Shown piece after piece: positions 1-6,494 of a stretch of 13,003 bases of DNA (its first letter is position 1; each line of letters starts with the position of its first letter). Both the position numbers and the translations under genes were made by a program. The DNA comes from Methanosarcinales archaeon (lineage in GTDB: Archaea > Halobacteriota > Methanosarcinia > Methanosarcinales > Methanocomedenaceae). Under the pieces are notes generated by a model. It saw only the letters and a program-made list of their open reading frames with translations. It was not told the origin of the DNA and ran no database searches. Where the stretch lies: contig JAGLRT010000032.1 in the NCBI GenBank assembly GCA_023136155.1, forward strand, positions 1 to 13,003. The letters run 5' to 3'.

Positions 1-184
1 TGCGTATATGGTATGCCACAGAATTTCCGTCTTTGTAATCCATGATCTTGGCCAGTTCATTATTGGTAATCTTACTGTTGGAAAGTAAGCTCAATAAGAT
101 GAAAATATCTGTTTCATCCAGATGTGTGACCTCTGACAACATCTTTGCCATTTTGTGCATTTTTAATGTATCCATTTCAGTCAT
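1..184 (-). CDS. Winged-helix/HTH transcriptional regulator, N-terminal part (gene runs off left edge)
   Basis: Reading leftward from an ATG at 184 gives an uninterrupted frame of 61 codons to the window edge, starting MTEMDTLKMHKMAK. Residues about 25-61 look like the first helices of a winged helix-turn-helix domain: a hydrophobic helix (DIFILLSLLSN), then ITNNELAKIM as the support helix and NSVAYHIR as the start of the recognition helix. The pattern resembles archaeal ArsR/TrmB/MarR-like regulators, but the sensor part lies outside the window, so ligand and targets are unknown. A second ATG at 175 is possible, and no good Shine-Dalgarno sequence precedes either. The gene is divergent from the tRNA thiolase gene. 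An inverted repeat at 207-217 between its likely TATA box and start could be its own operator (inference). Confidence 0.6.
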   Translation of the reverse strand, partial: MTEMDTLKMHKMAKMLSEVTHLDETDIFILLSLLSNSKITNNELAKIMDYKDGNSVAYHIR

Positions 185-206
185 TGTAATCAACTATTAT
201 GTACAG

Positions 207-280
207 TAGTATTACTAAAAAAGCTTTTCGTTTTTTTTATATTATTATCGTACACTTTGGTTGCACGCATTAAATATAAC
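207..280. promoter_or_regulatory. Divergent promoter region with TATA boxes and a palindrome
   Basis: For the plus-strand gene, the TATA-like TAAATATAAC at 271-280 is about 30 nt upstream of the GTG at 305, which predicts a transcript with almost no leader. For the minus-strand regulator, AATATAAA (about 243 to 236, minus strand) would put the transcription start near 212. The palindrome TAGTA-T-TACTA at 207-217 sits on that predicted start, where a bound repressor would block initiation. AAAAGCTTTT (219-228) is a second palindrome. Sites are read by eye; only their spacing supports them. Confidence 0.4.
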
Positions 281-304
281 ATATTGTGGAGCTTATAACC
301 CACC

Positions 305-1210
305 GTGAAATGCAAAAAGTGCAACAAGACCGCCATTCATTTCCAGCCCTACAGCGGTGCCCACCTGTGCGGCTTTCATCTCATAGAAGATATAGAGCGC
401 AAGGTCAAGCACACCATCCGCCAACACCACATGGTGGAGCGCAACGATACCATAGCAGTGGCACTGAGCGGTGGCAAGGACAGCAGCGTATTGCTTTACC
501 TCACGCACAAACTATTCCACCAGCGCCCGGATATAACAATAATTGCAATAACCATCGACGAAGGCATATCAGGATACCGTGCCGGAACCCTGGAACATGC
601 AAAGGAACTGGCACAGAACCTTGGCGTAGAACACATTATTGCGAATTTCAAAGACGAATACAGTACAACCCTTGATAAAATCGTAGCAAAAGGCGGTGAA
701 AAAGGACCCTGCAGCTACTGCGGAGCCCTGCGCAAGCACCTGCTCAACAAGACTGCACGCGAAGCCGGTGCTACCCGCCTTGCCGTAGGCCATAACCTGG
801 ACGACGAGTCCCAGACCGTCATGATGAACCTGTTGCGCGGGGACGTGGAGCGGCTGGTCAGAATGTCCCCAGGCTGCGTGCAGCCCGGCCTTATCCTGCG
901 TTCAAAACCCCTGCGCGATATCCCGGAAAAAGAAGTCGCCCTGTATGCACTGCAAAAAGGTCTGTCAGTGGATTTCTCAGAATGCCCCTATGCCTACTCT
1001 GCCATCAGGGGCGAAGTAAGGGACATGCTTAACGATTTCGAGGTCAGGCATCCTGGCACCAAATATTCAGTTCTTCGCAGCCAGGACAAACTGGCAGAAC
1101 CACTGCGCCACTCATTCCCACAGGTAGTGCTGAACCATTGCAACGTCTGCGGTGAACCCACTGCCGGTGATACCTGTCAGTCCTGCAAGCTGCTTGGGAG
1201 AAAGAACTGA
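305..1210 (+). CDS. tRNA 2-thiolation enzyme, TtuA/NcsA (Ncs6/CTU1) family, PP-loop ATPase
   Basis: A 301-residue cytoplasmic enzyme that adenylates C2 of a tRNA uridine and replaces the oxygen with sulfur (U34 in NcsA/Ncs6, U54 in TtuA; the sequence does not settle which). The PP-loop SGGKDSS is at residues 55-61. C136 and C139 (CSYC) with C227 (SECPY) match the three cysteines that hold the oxygen-sensitive [4Fe-4S] cluster in TtuA. Two zinc-binding ends frame it: C3, C6, C22 and H25 at the N-terminus, and C279, C282, C291 and C294 at the C-terminus. Length fits the family. The start is the GTG at 305, because the N-terminal CxxC follows at once; the nearby ATG at 310 is out of frame. The stop overlaps the next start by one base (TGATG), so the two genes are probably translationally coupled. 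Confidence 0.92.
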   Translation: MKCKKCNKTAIHFQPYSGAHLCGFHLIEDIERKVKHTIRQHHMVERNDTIAVALSGGKDSSVLLYLTHKLFHQRPDITIIAITIDEGISGYRAGTLEHAKELAQNLGVEHIIANFKDEYSTTLDKIVAKGGEKGPCSYCGALRKHLLNKTAREAGATRLAVGHNLDDESQTVMMNLLRGDVERLVRMSPGCVQPGLILRSKPLRDIPEKEVALYALQKGLSVDFSECPYAYSAIRGEVRDMLNDFEVRHPGTKYSVLRSQDKLAEPLRHSFPQVVLNHCNVCGEPTAGDTCQSCKLLGRKN

Positions 1211-2007
1211 TGTGCAGGTTCTGTGTACAGCACGGGAAAGGCAACAAGTGGTTCCACCATGTGGATAACTTTGATAAAAAACACCTGGATGATAAACAGC
1301 GGCTTGAACTTGCCCGTACAATCTATCTAGATACCGCAGGTGAGAATACACCCGGTTCACTTTTCATGTCTAAATATGAGTTACTGCTAAAGGGAATGCC
1401 GCTATTGCTTAAGACCCCGGTGTTAAAATATGCAGTGCGACCAGTTGCCAACAGGACAGTAGAAAAGTACCATATAGGCCAGGTCATCACCCTTGAGGAA
1501 GCACAGCGGATTGTGGACATTTCAGGACAGGTGGCCCTGTTCGACTGCTGGTGCCGCCAGATAAATGGAAACAACGAAGCATGCTGTATAGGTGTGGGAG
1601 CCTTTGGCGATCTGGCCAATAACATTCCAGAGTTAAAACACATAAACATCTCACCCGAAAAAGCAAAAGAGATAATAGAACAATACGAAGACAATGGCTG
1701 CTTCCACAGTGTATGGACAATAAAACCCCCATTCATCTCTACCATCTGCAACTGCGATAACAAAGTATGCCACGGCATAAAGGGATTGCACCTGGGCGTA
1801 ACCTCAGCACTGCATAAAGGGCATGAGAGCGCTATGACACAACCAGATAAGTGCAACGGCTGCAACCTGTGTATACCAGCCTGTCCCTTTGGAGTAAGAT
1901 ATGAAAGCGATGGAGTAGTCATTGCCGATACAGGGGCGTGTTTTGGCTGCGGATTATGCAGGCGAGTGTGTCCCGAAGGTGCTATCTGGATGGTGGACAG
2001 GCCGTAA
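1210..2007 (+). CDS. Cysteine-rich protein with C-terminal 2x[4Fe-4S] ferredoxin domain
   Basis: A 265-residue protein of unknown function. The C-terminal 55 residues form a bacterial-type double ferredoxin domain: C215, C218, C221 and C225 are one CxxCxxCxxxC set, and C244, C247, C250 and C254 the other, each followed by P. The N-terminal 210 residues have no family I can name but carry further cysteines: C2 and C5 (CRFC), C113 and C115 (CWC), C125 and C126, C164, and C180, C182 and C187. These could bind another cluster or zinc. There is no signal peptide or membrane segment, so it should be cytoplasmic. It begins inside the stop codon of the tRNA thiolase gene, which implies linked expression. 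A role in supplying electrons or sulfur to that iron-sulfur enzyme is inference from position alone. Confidence 0.85.
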   Translation: MCRFCVQHGKGNKWFHHVDNFDKKHLDDKQRLELARTIYLDTAGENTPGSLFMSKYELLLKGMPLLLKTPVLKYAVRPVANRTVEKYHIGQVITLEEAQRIVDISGQVALFDCWCRQINGNNEACCIGVGAFGDLANNIPELKHINISPEKAKEIIEQYEDNGCFHSVWTIKPPFISTICNCDNKVCHGIKGLHLGVTSALHKGHESAMTQPDKCNGCNLCIPACPFGVRYESDGVVIADTGACFGCGLCRRVCPEGAIWMVDRP

Positions 2008-2306
2008 TATATGTTAAAACAGGGTTGAGTATAGTAGATATAAAACGAAAAAGAAAATCAGAGCAATGAGTACTAATTGGAAGATCCTGTAAAGAGAATA
2101 TATGTAAAAAAGTTTCCCTTCAAATAATTGTTGTTGTTTCCTTATGGATGAAGCATTTGCCTCCTCATTGCCCAGCATTTTTTTAAATCAATCACTTTAT
2201 CTGGCATTGTAAAAATACAAAGGGTAACAACATCCAGGTACGTGACCTGGCATCTTTTGCCTGTGAAGCTATTGGCTTTGACCTGGAGGATCCATTCGAT
2301 TATTCC
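2008..2306. other. AT-rich stretch with no intact gene; possible eroded coding sequence at its end
   Basis: No convincing gene is visible here. Short ATG frames exist (for example at 2067 and 2146) but end within about 25 codons and have no ribosome binding site. From 2187 to 2306 the frame of the following Met-rich gene stays open and reads like protein (IQVRDLASFACEAIGFDLED and onward), yet it has no ATG or GTG start before the stop at 2184-2186. This suggests the 5' part of that gene has been lost or frameshifted. Confidence 0.5.
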
Positions 2307-2684
2307 ATGATGTTGTGGGAACCCTTCTTTGGAATGATTAAACTGATGAAACCTGAGGAAATGGCAGAACTTCTGCCAGAGATGATGGCAGCCATGCCCA
2401 CACCCTTGCGGGCCATGATGCAGATGGTAAAGATTCCGGGCATGGATAAGGTGATGACACCAATTATGCCTAAGATGATGCCAATACTCATGCCGATGTT
2501 GATGCCTAAGGTTATGCCGGCAATGCTGGAGGCTGTGGGCAGGCGCATCAGGATGACAGATGATATGAGGGAGCAGATGCCTGACCTGATGCCAAAGACC
2601 ATGGAAAACCTGATGCCAAACTTGCTGCCAATGGTGGCACCTTTGCTCACACCAAGAATGATAGAATACGTAAAGGCGCACTAA
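2307..2684 (+). CDS. Methionine/proline-rich hypothetical protein, probably a 5'-truncated gene remnant
   Basis: I cannot assign a family. The frame from ATG 2307 encodes 125 residues, of which 29 are Met. Residues 53-73 are a tetrapeptide repeat of MPxM/MPxL units (MPKM, MPIL, MPML, MPKV, MPAM), with a looser second run at 91-118 (MPDL, MPKT, MENL, MPNL). It starts LWEPFFGMIKLMKPEEMAELLPEMM. No Shine-Dalgarno sequence lies at a usable distance: the GGAGG at 2285-2289 is 17 nt away. Protein-like sequence continues upstream of the ATG in the same frame. The segment before the repeats (VRDLASFACEAIG) faintly recalls the end of a CCG/HdrB-type domain, so this may be the tail of an Hdr-like protein; that is a weak guess. 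It may be a pseudogene. Two hairpins follow. Confidence 0.5.
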   Translation: MMLWEPFFGMIKLMKPEEMAELLPEMMAAMPTPLRAMMQMVKIPGMDKVMTPIMPKMMPILMPMLMPKVMPAMLEAVGRRIRMTDDMREQMPDLMPKTMENLMPNLLPMVAPLLTPRMIEYVKAH

Positions 2685-2700
2685 TATTATTGCGCCTTTT
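2672..2700 (+). terminator. Hairpin with T-run at the end of the Met-rich frame
   Basis: A perfect 9-bp stem, AAAGGCGCA (2672-2680) with TGCGCCTTT (2691-2699), and a 10-nt AT-rich loop. It overlaps the stop codon at 2682-2684 and ends in TTTT. It looks like a rho-independent-type terminator. In archaea the T-run would be the main signal and the stem might instead stabilise the 3' end. Confidence 0.55.
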
Positions 2701-2708
2701 CAATTTTG

Positions 2709-2736
2709 GCATGAAAATACATCACTATTTTCATGC
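2709..2736. terminator. Second hairpin in the convergent intergenic gap
   Basis: A perfect 11-bp inverted repeat, GCATGAAAATA (2709-2719) and TATTTTCATGC (2726-2736), around the 6-nt loop CATCAC. It lies between the rightward Met-rich frame and the leftward engB, whose stop is at 2793. The symmetric stem could act on transcripts from either side, and for the leftward transcript it follows the engB stop by about 57 nt. Confidence 0.5.
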
Positions 2737-2792
2737 TTGTGGGTGTCCCCATGTTCATGAATGGTTCTTCCTAAAAATAATTGATAAATCTC

Positions 2793-3413
2793 TCATCGTA
2801 TCCAGGCCAGCAGGTCGTCCCGGCCCAGGTTATGAATCCTGCTGCGTATCAATCCGGTAAGTGCCTTAACATCCTTTTTCTTTGCGCTTATAGGTGTCAG
2901 CACATTAAGCCACTGGCGCCAGGGTGGAAGCATATCAAGCCTCAGGGCCACTCCATTCATAACACTATCAATGTCCTTGATCTTATCCATCTTATTGACG
3001 GCCACTATTACATCCAGGTTCAGTTCATGGAGAAACTGGAACATTTCAACTTCAATAGGAATCTCTCCCCTGCCCTCCCATCGGTCCACCACCTCAGCAA
3101 AAGACTTCCCGTCCACTACAAGCACGGTCATGACAATGCGGTCCTTATGTTTTTCAATATATCTGACAAATGCAGTTTTAACAATATCCTGCTTGTGTTC
3201 TTTAATACCCCGCATGAACCCGAATCCAGGCATGTCAGTTACCACCAGGTCACCGAATTGCAGGTGAGAAGGTCTCAGGGTAACGCCCGGCCGCCGTCCT
3301 ACTGGCACATTCTTGCCAGTAAGGCTGCGTATGAGTGTGGACTTGCCCACATTTGAGCGTCCAACGAAAATTATTTCATAATCTACATCCGGGTTCTTCT
3401 TGTAAGATACCAT
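2793..3413 (-). CDS. engB: Ribosome-biogenesis GTPase EngB (YihA/YsxC family)
   Basis: A 206-residue TRAFAC-class GTPase; bacterial EngB acts in late assembly of the large ribosomal subunit. Motifs are complete: G1 GRSNVGKS (18-25), G2 threonine near residue 45 in RPGVT, G3 DMPG (60-63) with the EngB-type GFGF behind it, G4 NKMD (140-143) and G5 SAKK (176-179). The length is near the usual 200. ATG 3413 places the P-loop at residue 18 as expected, although no strong Shine-Dalgarno sequence precedes it. A 7-bp inverted repeat surrounds the start codon. The gene is downstream of and collinear with the RNA ligase but separated from it by 186 bp that carry three repeat units, so it may have its own promoter. 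Confidence 0.93.
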   Translation of the reverse strand: MVSYKKNPDVDYEIIFVGRSNVGKSTLIRSLTGKNVPVGRRPGVTLRPSHLQFGDLVVTDMPGFGFMRGIKEHKQDIVKTAFVRYIEKHKDRIVMTVLVVDGKSFAEVVDRWEGRGEIPIEVEMFQFLHELNLDVIVAVNKMDKIKDIDSVMNGVALRLDMLPPWRQWLNVLTPISAKKKDVKALTGLIRSRIHNLGRDDLLAWIR

Positions 3414-3420
3414 TATCTTA
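3403..3420. repeat. Inverted repeat around the engB start codon
   Basis: TAAGATA (3403-3409) and TATCTTA (3414-3420) are perfect 7-base arms separated by CCAT, which contains the complement of the engB start codon (3411-3413). In RNA the start would sit in a small loop. It may affect translation or bind a regulator, but a chance palindrome this short in AT-rich DNA is possible. Confidence 0.3.
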
Positions 3421-3441
3421 TCATACTTGACCTGCAGGTTA

Positions 3442-3603
3442 CATAAACCTATACCCGGTTGAATACTTACTTATAAACGCTTGGGTCAATTACCAGTTCG
3501 TCGATAGGTATAAACATATACCTGATTGAATACTTACGAGCCGAGCAATCCGAAACACCGCCGGGCAATGCACGCATAAACCTATACATGATTGAATGCT
3601 TAC
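3442..3603. repeat. Three 29-nt direct repeats at 66-67-nt spacing (CRISPR-like mini-array or tandem promoter units)
   Basis: Copies lie at 3442-3470, 3509-3537 and 3575-3603. Each differs from the shared consensus at two of 29 positions. The best conserved part is the right half, [G/A]TTGAAT[A/G]CTTAC, preceded by ATAAAC[C/A]TATAC. The two intervening stretches are 38 nt (3471-3508) and 37 nt (3538-3574), are unlike each other, and differ in base composition; the second is GC-rich. This geometry matches a CRISPR array with three repeats and two spacers, but the copies are more divergent than normal and no cas gene or leader is visible. The third copy runs over the stop codon of the RNA ligase gene. 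Read on the minus strand, each copy ends in a TATA-like GTTTATA/GGTTTATG, so promoter duplication upstream of engB is the main alternative. Confidence 0.55.
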
Positions 3604-4772
3604 CACAACTGACCGCTAAGAATAGCGCTTGTACGGTCATTAGTGCTCTGATTGAATTTTCTTATAACAATAAGGTACTGTCCGTCCACCAGTTTGGGCT
3701 CATCGAACTGAGCATCTATACCCATTCGTCTTAAATGCTCCTCGAACTTGTTTGCAGTATCAAGGCTGTGAACCCGTATTTGTACATCTTCTGTAATGCG
3801 CTCACCCTGACGCCGCTTTTTAATGGTGTTAACCATGGGTTTCAGGATACTCTCACCAAGTCGGCAGCACCTTTCATGCAATGCTTCTTCATCTTCATCC
3901 CATTCAACGGCCTGGAACCCTTCCCGTACCACCCTGGAAAAGAAAAAATCCTTTCCATAATCATTGTAGAACCCAAACGCATATTCCAGGTCGTTGTTGT
4001 TACTCTTGGAACTGGTATATTTAATGGCAGGGAGTTTCATTTCAGGATCCTTTATCACCACCCCTTCTCTACTCTTCTTACCCAGTTCCCTGATAATACC
4101 GGTAATTCTGCGTGAAGCCTCATCAAGGGGGTATTTCCCGAAATACGGGACGGTCTTGATATTATAGTGGCTACACAGTTCATGTTTTTCATCTACACCC
4201 AGAGGTTTACCCGAATTCTTGTGTCTAATATCGAAAATAAAAAACGAAATGCTATCAACTTCGTGATATATGTCCTTTGGTACATATGGATTATCAGGCC
4301 CCACCATTTCGCCACATAGAACCAGGTCAGGGTGGTCAATGAAAAAATCCTTTCCTACATTTTCCAGCACTTTTTCAGTTGTATACGGGCACACCAGTCC
4401 CCCTCTGGTCAGTGCAATGACCGTACCTTTAATGCTGGCTACCCTTACATTGTAGCCATTCATTTTTTCTTCAACAGCGACTTCCGGCAACCCTTCAAAA
4501 TGAGTGGCAATACCGACCCCAAGTATCATAGCACGCTGTATCTTCGGGAATCCTCTTACCGTCTCGATACCCTCATCTGTCTTAAAAAGAGCCGTTCCGG
4601 TCTCAAACCCAGCTGTACCCTTATCAAAACGGTAATGGTCAGGAAAGAATCCGGACACATTTTGCAGGACTCTTCTCTTAAGCATACCCGATAATCTTGA
4701 TTCCGGTATCCTCAGAGCAATTGATGAGAGTCTTACAAATTCTTCATCCGGAACTTCCTGACTTTTACTCAT
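3600..4772 (-). CDS. ATP-dependent RNA ligase, Rnl3 / Pab1020 (MTH1221) family
   Basis: A 390-residue ligase of the archaeal Rnl3 group, which seals 5'-phosphate to 3'-hydroxyl RNA ends and can circularise RNA. Nucleotidyltransferase motifs are in order: motif I EKMNG with the AMP-accepting lysine K103, then TRGG (122-125), motif III region CGEMVGP (153-159), motif IV EGVVIK (236-241) and motif V IKY (250-252). The C-terminal 110 residues correspond to the Rnl3-specific dimerisation/C-terminal domain. Length matches the family. The start ATG is 13 nt after the stop of an upstream CBS protein, without a clear ribosome binding site, so translation may depend on the gene before it. Its stop codon lies inside the third copy of the 29-nt repeat. 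The natural substrate is unknown. Confidence 0.92.
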   Translation of the reverse strand: MSKSQEVPDEEFVRLSSIALRIPESRLSGMLKRRVLQNVSGFFPDHYRFDKGTAGFETGTALFKTDEGIETVRGFPKIQRAMILGVGIATHFEGLPEVAVEEKMNGYNVRVASIKGTVIALTRGGLVCPYTTEKVLENVGKDFFIDHPDLVLCGEMVGPDNPYVPKDIYHEVDSISFFIFDIRHKNSGKPLGVDEKHELCSHYNIKTVPYFGKYPLDEASRRITGIIRELGKKSREGVVIKDPEMKLPAIKYTSSKSNNNDLEYAFGFYNDYGKDFFFSRVVREGFQAVEWDEDEEALHERCCRLGESILKPMVNTIKKRRQGERITEDVQIRVHSLDTANKFEEHLRRMGIDAQFDEPKLVDGQYLIVIRKFNQSTNDRTSAILSGQLW

Positions 4773-4785
4773 ACGAAGTATTTAT

Positions 4786-5568
4786 CTACATTTTGTTTGC
4801 AATGGCTTCAAGCAGGCACCGACGTGTAATCACTCCTGTGACCGCTTCCTTTTCATTCAAAACAGGCAGTCCACCGAGATTTTTTTCAAGCATCAGGTTA
4901 ACTGCTTCTTGCACCATCGTATCTAAATTTGCAGAAATAACTCCCCTGCTCATAATATCTTCAACCAGCAGGTTCTTTATCCTGTGATCCTGTTTACTGC
5001 CTTCTACAAGGTCCCGGAATGCCCGCAGACCATTGGCGATATCATTTTCGGTTATGATTCCTATAAGCCCATCGTTCTCAAGTACAGGCAGTCTACCGAT
5101 ATTGTTATCAAGCATAATTCTCCTGGCATGTATCACCCGTTCTTCAGGTCCTATTGTAATTGGCTGGCGCATAATTTCACGAACCATTGAGTCATTAAAA
5201 GGATACTTTTGAATAACCTCCTGTGGTGTCACCCAGCCCAGCACGTTATCGTTATCAATAACCAGCAATACTCCGTCGTTCTTGATCATAAGAACCACCC
5301 CATCGTTTACAGGCATATCCGGCAACACCTTATTGAACTTATCAGTGGTTGCCGTAGCTACATGCATGGCCGAAGCTGGAAGGTTTGCCTTTTTTCTTGT
5401 CCCCAGTTCTTTTGTAATGGATCGCATGGTCACTATACCATGTATCTGGTTATTGTGCATCACAAGAAGTCTTCTGGTATCTTGTTTATCCATTATATCA
5501 AGTGCGTGCGATAGCTTGTCCGATTTATCTATCGTAACCGGTTCTGTCATTATATCTTTTACTTGCAT
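4786..5568 (-). CDS. Four-CBS-domain protein (third of the CBS run)
   Basis: Built of four CBS motifs, two Bateman modules, which usually bind adenine nucleotides such as AMP, ATP or S-adenosylmethionine. I start it at ATG 5568 (MQVKDIM, 260 residues) because GGTGAT at 5578-5573 then has the same spacing as the GGAGGT of the gene before it; GTG 5577 or ATG 5574 would add three or two residues. Counting from 5568, CBS1 is about 2-54, CBS2 about 66-122, CBS3 about 128-185 (GRLPVLENDGLIGIITENDI) and CBS4 about 202-259. CBS2 is degenerate and lacks the usual G-x-PV core. There is no catalytic domain, signal peptide or membrane span. The previous gene ends 11 nt upstream and the RNA ligase begins 13 nt downstream, so it is mid-operon. 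Confidence 0.88.
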   Translation of the reverse strand: MQVKDIMTEPVTIDKSDKLSHALDIMDKQDTRRLLVMHNNQIHGIVTMRSITKELGTRKKANLPASAMHVATATTDKFNKVLPDMPVNDGVVLMIKNDGVLLVIDNDNVLGWVTPQEVIQKYPFNDSMVREIMRQPITIGPEERVIHARRIMLDNNIGRLPVLENDGLIGIITENDIANGLRAFRDLVEGSKQDHRIKNLLVEDIMSRGVISANLDTMVQEAVNLMLEKNLGGLPVLNEKEAVTGVITRRCLLEAIANKM

Positions 5569-5579
5569 CTTCATCACCT

Positions 5580-6470
5580 TTAGCGTTCAATGATCGCCTG
5601 AATAATATTACTTGCATTAACGATTCCAATAATCTCATCATTTACGATGGGTATGCCGTTAATCCGCTCATTAACCATAACCCTGGCAGCTTCCACAGCA
5701 GTGTTGTTATTACTGAGGGTAAAAATTGGGTAAGACATTATATCTTCAGCCACCATGGACACTTCTTTTACATATCTGAATTTCTTTTCACCGCCATCCC
5801 TGTTCTTACGTGCCATCTTGACATCTTTGGACGGTAATCCACCATCATGATTCAACATCCGTCCGAGAGCCAGGTTTGTATTAGTAATAATCCCCACTGG
5901 TTTTTTGGAATCATCCACTACAATAACTATCTTAACTTCATTGCTCTTCATTTCATGAATAACATGACTGATAGTATGGTGTCTGTGAACGGTAAGGAAA
6001 TAATCCTCCATGATATCCTTCACATTGGTAGAGTCTTCAATGTTAGAGTAGTACCGTATCAGGTCCAGTTTAGTAAGTATCCCTACCATGCTTTGGTCAG
6101 ATTCACTCTTAATCACAGGCATTCCGCTGATATCGTTCTCAATCAGAATCTCTGCTGCCTGCTTTGGTGTGATCTCAGGATATATGGTTACCGGGTCATG
6201 TGTCATTACTACATTTACAGGAATATTGTCAATAGGGCGTCGGCGCCATTTTGGTTCTGCCTGGTCCAATCGATAGGTCAGGTCGGTTTTGGTCACGACG
6301 CCTATCGGTATCATTTCAGTAGATTTTAACGTTGGTACTTCAGACGGGGTTTTTTTAACAACTACGAGCCTGCTGATACTATGTTTCATCATCAGGTTCC
6401 TTGCTCGTGATATTGGTTCATCGGCTCCGATTATGTAGACCGATGTGCTCATTATACTTTTTACCTTCAT
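5580..6470 (-). CDS. Four-CBS-domain protein (second of the CBS run)
   Basis: A 296-residue soluble protein made only of CBS domains: CBS1 about 1-67 (MKVKSIM...), CBS2 about 83-142 (SGMPVI, VGILTKLDL), CBS3 about 149-204 (KPVGIITNTNL) and CBS4 about 240-294 (NGIPIVNDEIIGIVNASNI). A charged linker rich in Lys, Arg and Gly (residues 205-235) separates the halves. The start is well fixed, with GGAGGT six bases before the ATG. The conserved G-x-P-[IV] and GI[IV]T-x-x-[DN] pockets are present in CBS2 and CBS4; CBS3 is less regular. Such proteins act as energy or nucleotide sensors, sometimes by binding a partner enzyme; the partner here is not known. It follows the previous CBS gene by 24 nt. Confidence 0.88.
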   Translation of the reverse strand: MKVKSIMSTSVYIIGADEPISRARNLMMKHSISRLVVVKKTPSEVPTLKSTEMIPIGVVTKTDLTYRLDQAEPKWRRRPIDNIPVNVVMTHDPVTIYPEITPKQAAEILIENDISGMPVIKSESDQSMVGILTKLDLIRYYSNIEDSTNVKDIMEDYFLTVHRHHTISHVIHEMKSNEVKIVIVVDDSKKPVGIITNTNLALGRMLNHDGGLPSKDVKMARKNRDGGEKKFRYVKEVSMVAEDIMSYPIFTLSNNNTAVEAARVMVNERINGIPIVNDEIIGIVNASNIIQAIIER

Positions 6471-6494
6471 TTTTCTACCTCCTATGACATTTAA

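Noticed and set aside
1323..1922. 199-codon minus-strand frame inside the ferredoxin-like gene
   Set aside because: It is entirely antisense to a gene with clear cysteine motifs and coupled translation, and its protein shows no recognisable pattern.
2142..2681. Long minus-strand frame rich in histidine, opposite the Met-rich gene
   Set aside because: The His codons (CAT) are the complement of the ATG codons on the plus strand. The composition is a mirror artefact, and the frame has no ribosome binding site or domain.
2781..3356. 191-codon plus-strand frame opposite engB
   Set aside because: EngB has all five GTPase motifs on the minus strand, and the opposite frame has no supporting signal.
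5847..6329. 160-codon plus-strand frame within the second four-CBS gene
   Set aside because: It is antisense to four clear CBS domains, has no ribosome binding site and a low-complexity product. The similar frames at 6757-7239, 7718-8194, 3735-4115 and 11818-12312 are rejected for the same reason.
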